From positions 21,384,001-21,448,000 of the forward strand of contig CANTUQ010000055.1 of NCBI GenBank assembly GCA_947683425.1: a stretch of DNA of 64,000 bases, written 5' to 3'. Of the stretch, positions 10,994 through 21,924 are shown piece after piece. The stretch is from Excoecaria cochinchinensis. Its lineage: Eukaryota; Streptophyta; Magnoliopsida; Malpighiales; Euphorbiaceae. Each line of letters starts with the position of its first letter. Position 1 is the first letter of the stretch. The notes beneath the pieces were generated by a model. That model worked only from the letters and a program-made list of their open reading frames with translations. It made no database searches and was not told the origin of the DNA. The position numbers and the translations under genes were made by a program.

Positions 10994-12231
10994 ATGAATC
11001 CTGATCGTCAAGAGGAAACAGCTGAAAGTGTGAACCCTCGTGAAGCTGAGAGGACGGGCACTAGACAATCTGGGCCAGCTAGACATGGAGATGAGATGTT
11101 AGCGGGACCCATGGAAGCAGTGATAAAAATGACACAGGATATGGCAAGGTTTATGGAGCGTATGATGGCACCTAGAATACCAACAGAGTCATTAAGAAAG
11201 CATGGAGCTAAAGAGTTCTTTGGGACAAAGTTAGATGAATCTGAAAAAGCGGAATACTGGATTGAGAAGGTAGAGAGAATTCTCAAGGAGATACGGTGTC
11301 CTCAAGATCAGTGGCTTGAGTGTGTTGTGTCTTTGCTTCAGGGCGCTGCTTATGACTGGTGGAAGTTGGTATTACAGAATCCTGAGCTTCCTGATCCGGT
11401 GGATTGGATTTTTTTTGAAAGTGAATTCAGGCAAAAGTTTCTCACCAAGGCATATCAAGAGGCAAATTGGAAGAAATTCTTAAGTCTGAGACAGAGAACC
11501 ATGTATGTTTCTGAGTACGAAGCAGAATTTTGTCGATTGAGTAAGTATGCTCCAAAAGATGTCCTGACTGTGGGATTGAGGTGTCAGCAATTTGAGGAAG
11601 GACTAAATGAGGAAATAAAGGCATTGCTGATTTCATTAACTACAGATCAGAATGTGAGTTATTACAGGATAGTACAAGCAGCTTTAAGAGCTAAAAAGAA
11701 TCTTGAGGCTCAGAGGGAATGGAGACAGAAAAGAAGTGCCAACAGAGGAGGATACATGCGGGAAAAAGGCCACGAGATTCTATCATGGCACCACCAGAGG
11801 AATCTAGATATGGTTCTGCAGTAAGAGGAAAGAAGTGGGGAAAACCCCAGTAGCTCATCAGAGTCGAAGAACAGCCAATAGTCGAATTGATATACCTGAA
11901 TGCCCTCACTGTGGGAGGAGACATTGGGGTGAGTGTCGGAAGGTCATAGGTGCTTGTTTTAGATGTGGAAGCACGGAACATTTTATTGCCAATTGCCCTC
12001 AACCACATGTAGCAGTGAGTAATCAGCAGAAGCAAAGTAGAGGTGGTTCAAATATGCCTTCAGTTAATAGAGGACGAGGTAGAGGACGTGATAGAGGAAA
12101 TAAGTCAAGGTGGGCAGTTGATTCTGAAAATGTAGATAGGTCAGGTGCGGGATCTATCCGTGCTTATGCCCTGAAGGCTCGTGAAGAGCAAGATGCACCA
12201 GAAGTGATAGCAGGTACTTTTATACTTTATG
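10994..12231 (+). pseudogene. gag: gag of element A, frameshifted and cut by A2
   Basis: Encodes the capsid/nucleocapsid precursor that packages the element RNA. The first open part (10994-11824, 276 codons, ATG just after the leader) contains a retrotransposon gag domain: the AEYWIEKVERIL start, LLQGAAYDWW and F-L-S-L-R-Q-R. It then runs out of frame. A second part (from 11835) carries the zinc knuckle CFRCGSTEHFIANC (CX2CX4HX4C) preceded by a degenerate CPHC...H...C and a basic RGRGRGRDRG tail. At least one frameshift lies near 11,770-11,840. The frame runs into the A2 insertion at 12231 and continues in protease at 20510 if the insert and one target copy are ignored. The strong relation to A2 gag supports the call. 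Confidence 0.9.
12227..12231. repeat. Target-site duplication of A2 (left copy)
   Basis: TTATG here and at 20505-20509 flank A2 exactly. Confidence 0.95.
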
Positions 12232-12628
12232 TGTAACACCCCCTTCCCATACGTAGGCGATCCCATCCGATAAGGAGTGAGATGCCGTATAGGTCAAGGT
12301 GTCACCAAACAAGAGCAAAGCGAAACATACATCCACTCATAACATACATTCAGAAATACAGAGTAATTAAAAACTTTACATGCAGAAAGCAAAAGCTGAT
12401 CATGCATTACTATAATAAACTATTACAATAATGATCGGATCAACTAGCTGAAACAAAATAATATTACATATACAAAATATAGATACAAAAGCGGAAGCTG
12501 ATACAAAACTGATACATGAGAGTTCTATACAAAAAGAAACAACAACTGATACAAAATTAAGCCCTACACTAAACTCTTCTGTGTTGGCTTGATGGCGGCG
12601 ACTCTCAGATCAAACTCCTTCTGCACCT

Positions 12629-12667
12629 GCACGGGTAAAAACACCGTGCTAAGCGATAAACGCTTAG
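12629..12667 (-). other. Double hairpin, A2 3' LTR
   Basis: GCACGG...CCGTGC (12629-12634 with 12644-12649) then CTAAGCG-ATAAA-CGCTTAG (12649-12667). The other LTR copy is at 18435-18473. Confidence 0.8.
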
Positions 12668-12924
12668 TGGGGAAACACACATAAATTATGGACGGCCATT
12701 CACAATGGTCGTCAAGGCATAACACATTCACAATGGCATATTGCAAGGGCTATAACATAATCCGTAAAAACATGCTCATATTTAAAAAACCATACAATCA
12801 GTACATCAATAATCATATCCATTCCAGAATAATCCCACATGTGATTTATCGTTAAACTCATTCAGATATCAAGTTTATATAACCAAACCAGAACAGAGTA
12901 ATTCAATTGAACAAATAAAGAACA

Positions 12925-13200
12925 CCTGCTGACTCTAGGTAGTGGATAACGAGTGTACTGAGGGTACCTTATGGGTACGAATCGAATACTGAGGGTACCT
13001 CACAGGTACAAATCAAAAGTCAATTCATTTTATCAAAGCACAATATTTTTATACTGAGGGGATCTTAAACAAGACCCTAATACTGAAGGGTTCGCGAAGA
13101 ACCAAACGGGGACCTGATCGGGGTCAAAACTGAACTGAGGTCTGCAGCTAAAAGACTCTATTAGGCATGCCTAACTATCCACTTACTTGACTCTAGCAGG
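12925..13200 (-). other. Mini-hairpin cassette, A2 3' LTR
   Basis: Outer arms CCTGCTGACTC...AGTGGATAAC and CTATCCACTTACTTGACTC...GCAGG. Inside are GTACC-TTATG-GGTAC (12964-12978), GTACC-TCACA-GGTAC (12995-13009), GGTTC-GCGAA-GAACC (13089-13103) and TTAGGCATGCCTAA (13161-13174). In the other LTR (18731-19006) the palindrome has one substitution. Confidence 0.85.
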
Positions 13201-13401
13201 TTAAGCGTCATTCAAATCACATTTCAGAGTACGGAATAGAATTCATCAGAAATTCATGGTATCATTTATATCAAAACATATAAAAGTATGGCATGCATCA
13301 TACCACAATATAAATCCATACAGAAGAAACACCAAATTCATTTCCGAGTCAAAAGCTGGGAAATTTCGAAAAAAGAGCAGAACGGGGAAACGGGCGAGAT
13401 T

Positions 13402-13795
13402 GGCTGGTCACAAGGCATGACTGGCCCCCTCACAGGGCAGGTCACGAGACGTGACTGAGGGTCACGCCTCGTGACTTGCTTCGTCCCTCGCAGATCACGC
13501 GATGTGATCTCGCAGATCACGCGGCGCTCACGCAGGTCACGCGACGTGACTGGACATCACGTCTCGTGACTTGCTTCTCTCTCCAGCCGATCACGCGACA
13601 TGCCTTTTATCAGGCCGGTCACGAGGCGTGACGGGGAGTCACGTCTCGTGACTGCCTTCCTCAAGGCCGGTCACGCGTTGTGATAGGCAATCACAACTCG
13701 TGACTGGCTTTGCTCTGGCAGGTCACGAGTCGTGACTGGAAGTCATGTCTCGTGACTTGCCCTCTCTTCCTTAGCTAGTCACGCGACTCAAAATC
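13402..13795. repeat. GTCAC-N5-GTGAC hairpin field, A2 3' LTR
   Basis: About 14 modules of 15 nt, mostly GTCAC plus five bases plus GTGAC, spaced about 20-35 nt. Loops include GAGAC, GCGAC, GAGGC and GAGTC, or their complements GTCTC and GCCTC. One module has ATCAC/GTGAT, keeping pairing. The same field lies at 19213-19600. Confidence 0.85.
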
Positions 13796-14666
13796 TGGAA
13801 AATGGGATTTCTACAGTAACTCGATTTCTAGTTTTCCAGAATACAGAAATCAATCCCAAATTTGATTCAAAACCAATCAAACCTGTTCTTACCTTCTGGA
13901 AAACATCCCAAACAATATAAGCAACATATATACAACCCAATTTCAACATTTAATCAACCAGATCAAGTATATATGCAATCAAGTTCATCAAGAACATAAA
14001 CCCTAGAATTTTACAGTAAACTCAAAATCATACAAATCACAAGCAAATATTCCCAAACCTGAAATCTAAGCTTCTATCACTTAGCTCCACTAGGTCCAGC
14101 AACCTCTTTACCCTTTGGATCACGAGGAGCTTCAGCTAGAACACAAACACAACAATGCAACCCTAAGTTAAACCTAAACTCAAGGAAGAAGAAGATGAAA
14201 ATTACAGTAAGACAAAGACAAGGATATGCACTTACCAAGTTAGGAGCAAGAGTGACCAATTTCCACAATCACACTTAATTAACAGATAGCAAGCAGTAAT
14301 TAGGAGAGGGAAAAGGAAGAAGAAGATGGAGGTTGAAGGGAAAAACGTGAATCTAATTTCCTTTCACTCTTCCTTCATTTCTTTCTTAATTTTCCTTAAC
14401 CTAATACACATGTCATCCTTTTGGTGGTGAAACTTGCTCACTCACACCCTAACTCCACACACAACACTCACACTTAATGCATCCCTAATTAAAACACCCT
14501 ACAATGGTATAAGCAAGTGCACACAAATGTAACTTAATTAATTCAAACCCTAATGCCATGTATGCACCCACGTACTAACAAAACCCCAAACATACATTTT
14601 ACTAGAATGCCCTTATGAAATGCCGAACACATGCGAATGCTTACACATACAGACAGACAGACAGGC

Positions 14667-15044
14667 TCATTTTACTAGGGGGCAAACGGGGTGTGACAAC
14701 TCTCCCCTACTAATAAGAATTTTGTCCTCGAAATTCTCACCTGAACTGAACAACTGCGGATACTGAGCTCTCATCGACTCCTCTGGTTCCCAAGTCGCTT
14801 CTTCGACTCCATGATGGATCCACAATACTTTAACCAAAGGAATCTGCTTACTTCTCAACTGCCTCACCTCTCGGGCTAGAATAGCTCGCGGTTCCTCATC
14901 ATAAGAGAAGTCTGGCTGAACCTGGATATCCTGAACTGACAGAACATGTGAAGGATCTGATCTGTACCGACGAAGCATCGAAACGTGGAATACATCATGC
15001 AACTTTGCTCTTGTGGTCCGAAAAGATCCTACACTTTTCCCCAT
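14667..15044 (-). pseudogene. A2 integrase tail and chromodomain remnant
   Basis: The frame encodes the last part of the integrase (KLHDVFHVSMLRRYR, following the missing GPY module) and a chromodomain-like end (I-L-A-R-E-V-R-Q-L-R and V-K-V-L-W-I-H-H-G, then EEATWEPEESM). In chromoviruses this domain is thought to steer integration to marked chromatin. Its beginning is not native: the frame starts in the deletion junction near 15,005. It lacks a stop before the PPT and runs into the LTR, unlike A, where a stop precedes the PPT. Everything between RNase H residue block DHKS and this segment has been lost. Confidence 0.85.
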
Positions 15045-15519
15045 ACAAGTAGTGACGCCAAATCTTCAAAGCAAAGATCATAGCTGCCAACTCAAGATCA
15101 TGCGTCGGATAGTTCTTCTCATGTGGCTTCAACTGTCGCGAAGCATAAGCCACTACTTTACCTTCCTGCATCAGCACACATCCAAGACCAACACCCGAAG
15201 CATCACTATAAATAACAAACTCCTTACCCGATATGGGTTGAGTAAGAATAGGAGCCTCAACAAGCAACTGCTTTAACCGATCAAAACAAGACTGACACCT
15301 GTCTGACCACTCAAATCTGACTCCTTTCCTCAACAATCTAGTCATCGGAGCAGCAATCACAGAAAATCCTTTAACAAAGCGACGGTAGTAACCTGCTAAA
15401 CCAAGGAAACTCCTCACTTCCTGAACATTTCTAGGCGCTTTCCAATCAACTATCGCCTCAACCTTGGCTGGATCTACCTGAATACCTCTAGATGAAACAA
15501 TGTGACCCAAGAATGACAC
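14995..15519 (-). pseudogene. pol: A2 end of RT and truncated RNase H
   Basis: In frame with the upstream gag-pol frame but separated by a TGA at 15523-15525. It starts at the RT thumb (S-F-L-G-H-I-V-S-S-R-G-I) and enters RNase H (V-I-Y-S-D-A-S-G-V-G-L-G with catalytic Asp, D-L-E-L-A-A-M with Glu, F-S-D-H-K-S with Asp). The frame stops after DHKS because the internal deletion joins it out of frame to the integrase tail. The junction shares an AGC microhomology with both parent sites, judged from element A. Confidence 0.9.
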
Positions 15520-15522
15520 TTC

Positions 15523-17421
15523 TCAAAGCCAGAAGTCACACTTGCTAAGCTTAGCAAACAACTGATGCTCTCTCAACATCTGTAGAACTAATCGGAGATG
15601 CTCCTCATGCTCACTCTCATCCTTGGAATACACCAAGATGTCATCAATGAACACTACTACAAATCGATCTAAGTATGGCCTAAACACACGATTCATCAGA
15701 TCCATAAAAGCCGCTGGAGCATTAGTCAAACCAAACGGCATCACAAGAAACTCATAGTGGCCATACCTAGTCTTAAATGCAGTCTTAACCACATCTGCAT
15801 CCTGAACTCGTAGCTGATAGTACCCTGATCGAAGATCTATCTTGGAGAAAACACCTGCACCTCGAAGCTGATCAAATAAATCTTCAATCCTAGGCAATGG
15901 ATACTTATTCTTCACTGTAACCTTATTAATCTGCCTGTAGTCAATACACATCCGCAATGATCCATCTTTCTTCTTAACAAACAGAACTAGAGCTCCCCAA
16001 GGAGATATGCTAGGTTGAATAAACCCCTTATCCAATAACTCTTGTAGCTGAGATTTAAGTTCCCTCAACTCTACAGGAGCCATCCGATAAGGTGCTCTCG
16101 AAATAGGTGCAGTACCTGGCATAATCTCAATGGATAACTCAACCTCTCTCACAGGAGGCAAACCAGGCAACTTGCTAGGGAACACATCACTAAACTCCCG
16201 CATTACTGGGATGTCCTCAATCTGAACTTGATCTCTCTTGGAATCTAACACAACTGCTAGAAAAGCCTCACAATCTTTCCTGATAAATCTCTTGGCTTGC
16301 ATCGCAGAAATCACATTAGTCACAGAACTAGCACCCAAACCTTTCAAAAACACAAGAGACTGACTTCGATCCCGAAGTACAACTGTCTTCCTATGGCAAT
16401 CAACCACAGCCCGATGCTTACCCAACCAGTCCATACCCAGAATCAGATCAAACTCTCTGAAAGGTAACTCAATCAAATCCGCTGGAAGCACAGCTCCCTC
16501 AACAATCAGAGGACAACTCCTAAAGACTCTACTCACACTGACACTATGCCCTAATGGACTTGTCACACAAATCTCATAATCTAACTGATCAACTGAATGC
16601 AATTTATCAACAATTTTATCTGTGCACAAATATGAATGTGTGGAACCAGGATCAATTAGAGCATAAAACTCAATGTCATGGAGTAGGAACTTACCAGCAA
16701 TAACATCAGGTGCGTCCTGCTCATCTCTGGCTCTCATAGCATAAGCTCTAATGGCACCCTGAGGAGGATGCTCAACAGTCTCAGAAGCAGCTCCATCTCT
16801 ATGCCGACCACCTCTACCTCTATCTCTGCCTCTACCACGGGTAGCCTGAGAAGCATTCGAACCAACCCTGCTGGCCTCTCTCTGGGAACCTAAATCCTCA
16901 TGCAATCTTGGACAACTGGCTAAAAGATGCTCAGAACTCCCACACCTGAAGCACGCACCGGAGAGCCACCTACACTCACCCCGATGAGTCTTACTACAAT
17001 GAGGACAAACTGATGTAGTCTCAGCTCTACCACCTCTGCCAGAACCTGACACAGCTGCAGGACCCTGTCGCCTCCCTCTTGAAGCCGGGCCAGAAGATGA
17101 CTCATCCTGTGGGTTCCTAGATCTCTTACCCGAAGAAGATCCTCCACGAGAAGAGTTCCTCCTCTGAGCTCTCTCTCTCATCACAGTCTCAGATAACTCA
17201 GCTCTCACAGCAGCCTCCACAATCTGATAGTAACTGACCCCAGGTATGCACATCAGAGAAATCAAAGCAATCTTCAAAGACTCATTCAACCCTGCCTCGA
17301 AATGCTTGCATCTAAAATCATCAGTCATAACTCCACGTGGGGCATAGCGAGATAACCTATTAAACTCTTTGTCATAATCTGCTACAGACATAGCCCTCTG
17401 TCTCAAACTCAAAAACTGCAC
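15523..17421 (-). pseudogene. gag-pol: A2 gag C-terminus, zinc knuckle, protease and RT
   Basis: A 632-codon open stretch of a single gag-pol frame. Order: capsid C-terminal part (F-L-S-L-R-Q-R-A-M), knuckle CFRCGSSEHLLASC (CX2CX4HX4C), RGRGRDRGRGG basic run, protease active site ALIDPGSTHSY, then RT with V-D-Y-R/C-I-D-Y-R-Q, SKIDLRSGYYQLRV, MPFGLTNAPAAF and the catalytic FIDD motif. It is closed by a TGA at 15523-15525 where A-type relatives have an Arg CGA-type codon (C to T at a CpG), and preceded by a TGA at 17434-17436. It is the best-preserved copy of these domains in the window for the Tekay group. Confidence 0.92.
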
Positions 17422-17433
17422 CCATCTCGCATC

Positions 17434-17730
17434 TCAATAAGTCTGAGTAATATACTTCTTTGTGAAATCACCCTCAAAGAACTCCCAAGTAATCGAATCC
17501 GGTAGCTGAGGATGCCTGCAAACCAATTCCCACCATTCAAAAGCAGACCCTTGCAGAAGAACTAATGCACACTCAACCTGCTTGTCGGGAGGACACCGGA
17601 TCTCTCTCAAAGCACACTTTACCTTGTCTAACCATTTCTCTGCCATCTCAGATTCGTTCAAACCAGTGCCATAGAAATCCTCAACTCCTGCCCTTCTCAA
17701 ATTCTCCATAGGTGCTCTAGGAGCAGTCAC
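17434..17730 (-). pseudogene. gag: A2 gag, capsid region
   Basis: Same frame as the neighbours, bounded by in-frame TGA codons at 17731-17733 and 17434-17436. It encodes the capsid core (F-Y-G-T-G-L-N-E-S-E, then AEKWLDKVKCALREIRCPPD, LLQGSAFEWWELV), clearly related to A gag at 11,200-11,460. The stop at 17434 fits CGA to TGA decay. Confidence 0.88.
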
Positions 17731-17916
17731 TCAATCCAAAACCCTAGCCATGTCCTGATGCAGTCTAAACATAGCCTCAAAGGGCATGGCTGCGGCCTCG
17801 GGCTGGACCCTAGCATGCTGAGCCGATACAGTAACAGAAACAGACTGATCTACAACTGGAGGATTCACACTCTCGGCGGATTCCTCCCGCGCACCATGAG
17901 CAGAATTAGAAGCCAT
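17731..17916 (-). pseudogene. gag: A2 gag, N-terminal part
   Basis: Starts at ATG 17916, about 105 bp after the primer site, as in A. The text E-E-S-A-E-S-V-N-P resembles the A gag start (E-E-T-A-E-S-V-N-P). It ends at TGA 17731-17733. The N-terminus is low in complexity and otherwise unremarkable. Confidence 0.82.
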
Positions 17917-18020
17917 CTAAACAAACAAGAAACAACCGTATCAGCCAACACAGATCTAGACACATACACATCTAAGAAACTCAGAACATTCACAACAACA
18001 CCCAGAAACGCCTAAACCTA

Positions 18021-18033
18021 TGCTCTGATATCA
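18021..18033 (-). other. Primer-binding site of A2
   Basis: TGATATCAGAGCA on the minus strand, five bases after the end of the 5' LTR. One mismatch to the initiator-Met type TGGTATCAGAGC. Confidence 0.85.
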
Positions 18034-18038
18034 CAAAC

Positions 18039-20504
18039 TGTAACACCCTCTTCCCATACGTAGGCGATCCCATCCGATAAGGAGTGAGATGCCGTATAGG
18101 TCAAGGTGTCACCAAACAAGAGCAAAGCGAAACATACATCCACTCATAACATACATTCAGAAATACAGAATAATTAAAAATTTACATGCAGAAAGCAAAA
18201 GCTTATCATGCAATACTATAATAAACTATTACAATAATGATCTGATCAACTAGCTGAAACAAAATAATATTACATATACAAAATATAGATACAAAAGCGG
18301 AAGCTGATACAAAACTGATACATGAGAGTTCTATACAAAAAGAAACAACAACTAATACAAAATTAAGCCCTACACTAAACTCTTCTGTGTTGGCTTGATG
18401 GCGGCGACTCTCAGATCAAACTCCTTCCGCACCTGCACGGGTAAAAACCCCGTGCTAAGCGATAAACGCTTAGTGGGGAAACACACATAAATTATGGACG
18501 GCCATTCACAATGTTCGTCAAGGCATAACACATTCACAATGGCAGATTGCAAGGGCTATAACATAATCCGTAAAAACATACTCATATTTAAAAAACCATA
18601 CAATCAGTACATCAATAATCATATCCATTCCAGAATAATCCCACATGTGATTTATCGTTAAACTCATTCAGATATCAAGTTTATATAACCAAATCAGAAC
18701 AGAGTAATTCAATTGAACAAATAAAGAACACCTGCTGACTCTAGGTAGTGGATAACGAGTGTACTGAGGGTACCTTACGGGTACGAATCGAATACTGAGG
18801 GTACCTCACAGGTACAAATCAAAAGTCAATTCATTTTATCAAAGCACAATATTTTTATACTGAGGGGATCTTAAACAAGACCCTAATACTGAAGGGTTCG
18901 CGAGGAACCAAACGGGGACCTGATCGGGGTCCAAACAGAACTGAGGGCTGCAGCTAAAAGACTCTATTAGGCATGCGTAACTATCCACTTACTTGACTCT
19001 AGCAGGTTAAGCGTCATTCAAATCACATTTCAGAGTACGGAATATAATTCATCATAAATTCATGGTATTATTTATATCAAAACATATAAAAGTATGGCAT
19101 GCATCATACCACAATATAAATCCATACATAAGAAACACCAAATTCATTTCCGAGTCAAAAGCTAGGAAATTTTGAAAAAAGAGCAGAACGGGGAAACGGG
19201 CGAGATTGGCTGGTCACAAGGCATGACTGGCCCCCTCACAGGGCAGGTCACGAGACGTGACTAAGCGTCACGCCTCGTGACTTGCTTCGTCCCTCGCAGA
19301 TCACACGACGTGATCTCGCAGATCACGCGGCGCTCACGCAGGTCACGCGACGTGACTGGACGTCACGTCTCGTGACTTGCTTCTCTCTCCAGCCGATCAC
19401 GCGACATGCCTTTTATCAGGCCGGTCACGAGGCGTGACGGGGAGTCACGTCTCGTGACTGCCTTCCTCAAGGCCGGTCACGCGTTGTGATAGGCAATCAC
19501 AACTCGTGACTGGCTTTGCTCTGGCAGGTCACGAGTGCTGACTGGAAGTCACGTCTCGTGACTTGCCCTCTCTTCCTTGGCTAGTCACGCGACTCAAAAT
19601 CTGGAAAACGGGATTTCTCTAGTAACTCGATTTCCAGTTTTCCAGAATACAGAAATCAATCCCAAATTTGATTCAAAACCAATCAAACCTGTTCTTACCT
19701 TCTGGAAAACATCCCAAACAATATAAGCAACATATATACAACCCAATTTCAACATTTAATCAACCAGATCAAGTATATATGCAATCAAATTCATCAAGAA
19801 CATAAACCCTAGAATTTTACAGTAAACTCAAAATCATACAAATCACAAGCAAATATTCCCAAACCTGAAATCTAAGCTTCTATCACTTAGCTCCACTAGG
19901 TCCAACAACCTCTTTACCCTTTGGATCACGAGGAGCTTCAGCTAGAAAACAAACACAATAATGCAACCCTAAGTTAAACCTAAACTCAAGGAAGAAGAAG
20001 ATGAAAATTACAGTAAGACAAAGACAAGTTTATGCACTTACCAAGTTAGGAGCAAGAGTGACCAATTTCCACAATCACACTTAATTAACAGATAGCAAGC
20101 AGTAATTAGGAGAGGGAAAAGGAAGAAGAAGATGGAGGTTGAAGGGAAAAACGTGAATCTAATTTCCTTTCACTCTTCCTTCATTTCTTTCTTAATTTTC
20201 CTTAACCTAATACACATGTCATCCTTTTGGTGGTGAAACTTGCTCACTCACACCCTAACTCCACACACAACACTCACACTTAATGCATCCCTAATTAAAA
20301 CACCCTACAATGGTATAAGCAAGTGCACACAAATGTAACTTAATTAATTCACACCCTAATGCCATGTATGCACCCACGTACTAACAAAACCCCAAACATA
20401 CATTTTACTAGAATACCCTTATGAAATGCCGAACACATGCAAATGCTTACACATACAGACAGACAGACAGGCTCATTCTACTAGGGGGCAAACGGGGTGT
20501 GACA
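18039..20504 (-). repeat. 5' LTR of A2
   Basis: 2466 bp, near-identical to 12232-14698. In the first 560 bp I counted about 12 differences, with fewer further in. It holds the double hairpin (18435-18473), cassette (18731-19006) and GTCAC/GTGAC field (19213-19600). Confidence 0.95.
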
Positions 20505-20509
20505 TTATG

Positions 20510-21117
20510 ATATGGATATGTTTGCTCTTATAGATCCTGGATCTACTCATTCATATGTATGTTCTAATAAGATAAGTGAAAGAATGTCTAAAGCTGAATG
20601 TTTAGCATATGATATATGTGTAACAAGTCCTCTAGGGAGTTCTGTGCATGTGAATCGGGTACATAGGAATTGCGCATTACGAGTGCAAGGTTATGAATTT
20701 CCTGCAGATTTGATTGAGTTACCCTTTGATGAGTTTGACTTGATTTTGGGTATTGATTGGTTAACTAAGTATGATGCTGATGTGAAGTGTAAAAGAAAGA
20801 TTGTGATGCTTAGTGATGACAAAGGGAATAGAGTGGCAATAAAAGGGGTTTGTACTAATCCTCTTGTGAATGTGATAACTGCGATGCGAGCCAGTCGATG
20901 TTTAAGAAAAGGATGTGAAGCTTATCTTGCTTTGGTTTTGGATAATAAGAGAGAGAATGTGAAGCTGCAAGATATACCGATTGTAAGGGAGTTTCCTGAT
21001 GTGTTTCCAGAAGAATTGGGTGGTATACCACCACTAAGGGAAGTAGAGTTATCTATTGATGTGTTACCGGGAACGACACCAGTGTCTAAGGCACCATACA
21101 GAATGGCTCCAACATAA
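20510..21117 (+). pseudogene. pol: Element A protease and start of RT
   Basis: Resumes the gag-pol frame after A2. Protease active site ALIDPGSTHSYV, then FDLILGIDWL, the conserved second protease block. The linker V-F-P-E-E-L-G-G-I-P-P leads into the RT entry (E-V-E-L-S-I-D and APYRMAP). It stops at TAA 21115-21117, where A2 has Val-Glu/Leu codons, so this is a disabling substitution. Confidence 0.92.
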
Positions 21118-21657
21118 TTGAAGGAACTGAAGGTTCAATTGCAAGAATTGTTAGATAGGGGTTTTATAAGACCCAGTGTGTCACCATGGGGAGCACCTGT
21201 TTTGTTTGTTAAGAAGAAAGATGGCACGATGAGAATGTGTATTGATTACCGACAGCTGAATAAGGTGACAGTGAAGAATCGGTATCCCTTACCACGGATT
21301 GAATATTTGTTTGATCCGTTAAGAGGAGCAGGTGTGTTCTCTAAGATTGATTTGCCTTCTGGGTATTATCAGTTACAAGTAAAGAAAGATGATATACCTA
21401 AAACAGCATTCAGAACTCGGTATGGACATTATGAATTTTTAGTAATTCCATTCGGGTTGACAAATGCGCCTGCTGCATTTATGGACTTGATGAATCGAGT
21501 ATTCAGGCCTTATCTTGATCAGTTTGTAGTGGTGTTCATCGACGATATTCTGGTTTATTCCAAGGATGAGAAAGAACATGAGCAACATCTAAGGATGGTA
21601 CTTGAGACGCTATGGGAACATCAGTTGTATGCCAAGTTGAGTAAATGTGAATTTTAG
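21118..21657 (+). pseudogene. pol: Element A reverse transcriptase core
   Basis: In frame with the preceding segment. It shows V-L-F-V-K-K-K-D-G, CIDYRQLNKVTVKNRYPLPR, FSKIDLPSGYYQL (Pro where A2 has the usual Arg), FGLTNAPAAFMDLMNRVF and the active site VVFIDDILVYSK. It ends in TAG 21655-21657, where A2 has TGG for Trp. A few bases downstream A2 has its own separate stop. Confidence 0.92.
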
Positions 21658-21924
21658 TTGCGGGAAGTATCTTTTCTGGGTCATATAATATCTTCTGAGG
21701 GGATTAAAGTGGATCCAGCTAAGATAGAAGCTATTGTGAACTGGAAGCCACCTAGGAATGTGCTTGAAGTTCATAGTTTCTTGGGTTTGGCAGGATATTA
21801 CAGAAGGTTTGTGAAAGGATTTTCAGTGATAGCTTCACCTATGACCAGGTTGCTACGAAAAGGAGTGAAGTATGTGTGGTCCGAAAAATGTCAGCAGAGT
21901 TTTGATCAGTTGAAAAGATGTTAG
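21658..21924 (+). pseudogene. pol: Element A RT thumb/connection
   Basis: Continues the frame with EVSFLGHIISSEGIKVDP and the SFLGLAGYYRRFVKGFS block. It then shifts frame near 21,918 (one base short relative to A2) and ends at 21924. The next open part overlaps it by seven bases. Confidence 0.9.

Larger units (their letters stand above)
12232..14698 (-). repeat. 3' LTR of A2
   Basis: 2467 bp, ends TGTAACACCC and GTGTGACA on the plus strand. On the plus strand it carries the double hairpin (12629-12667), the mini-hairpin cassette (12925-13200) and the GTCAC/GTGAC field (13402-13795). It contains no independent gene, and open frames such as 12564-12746 have no recognisable product. Confidence 0.95.
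12232..20504 (-). mobile_element. Element A2, internally deleted Tekay-like retrotransposon
   Basis: An 8273-bp element in reverse orientation within the protease region of A, flanked by TTATG. In its own sense: 5' LTR 18039-20504, PBS 18021-18033, gag-pol 17916 down to about 14700, PPT 14699-14710 and 3' LTR 12232-14698. The internal part is only 3340 bp. By comparison with A, about 1.4 kb covering the end of RNase H and nearly all of integrase is missing. The two LTRs look about 98% identical by eye, so the insertion is fairly young. A2 needs enzymes from relatives to move. Confidence 0.95.
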
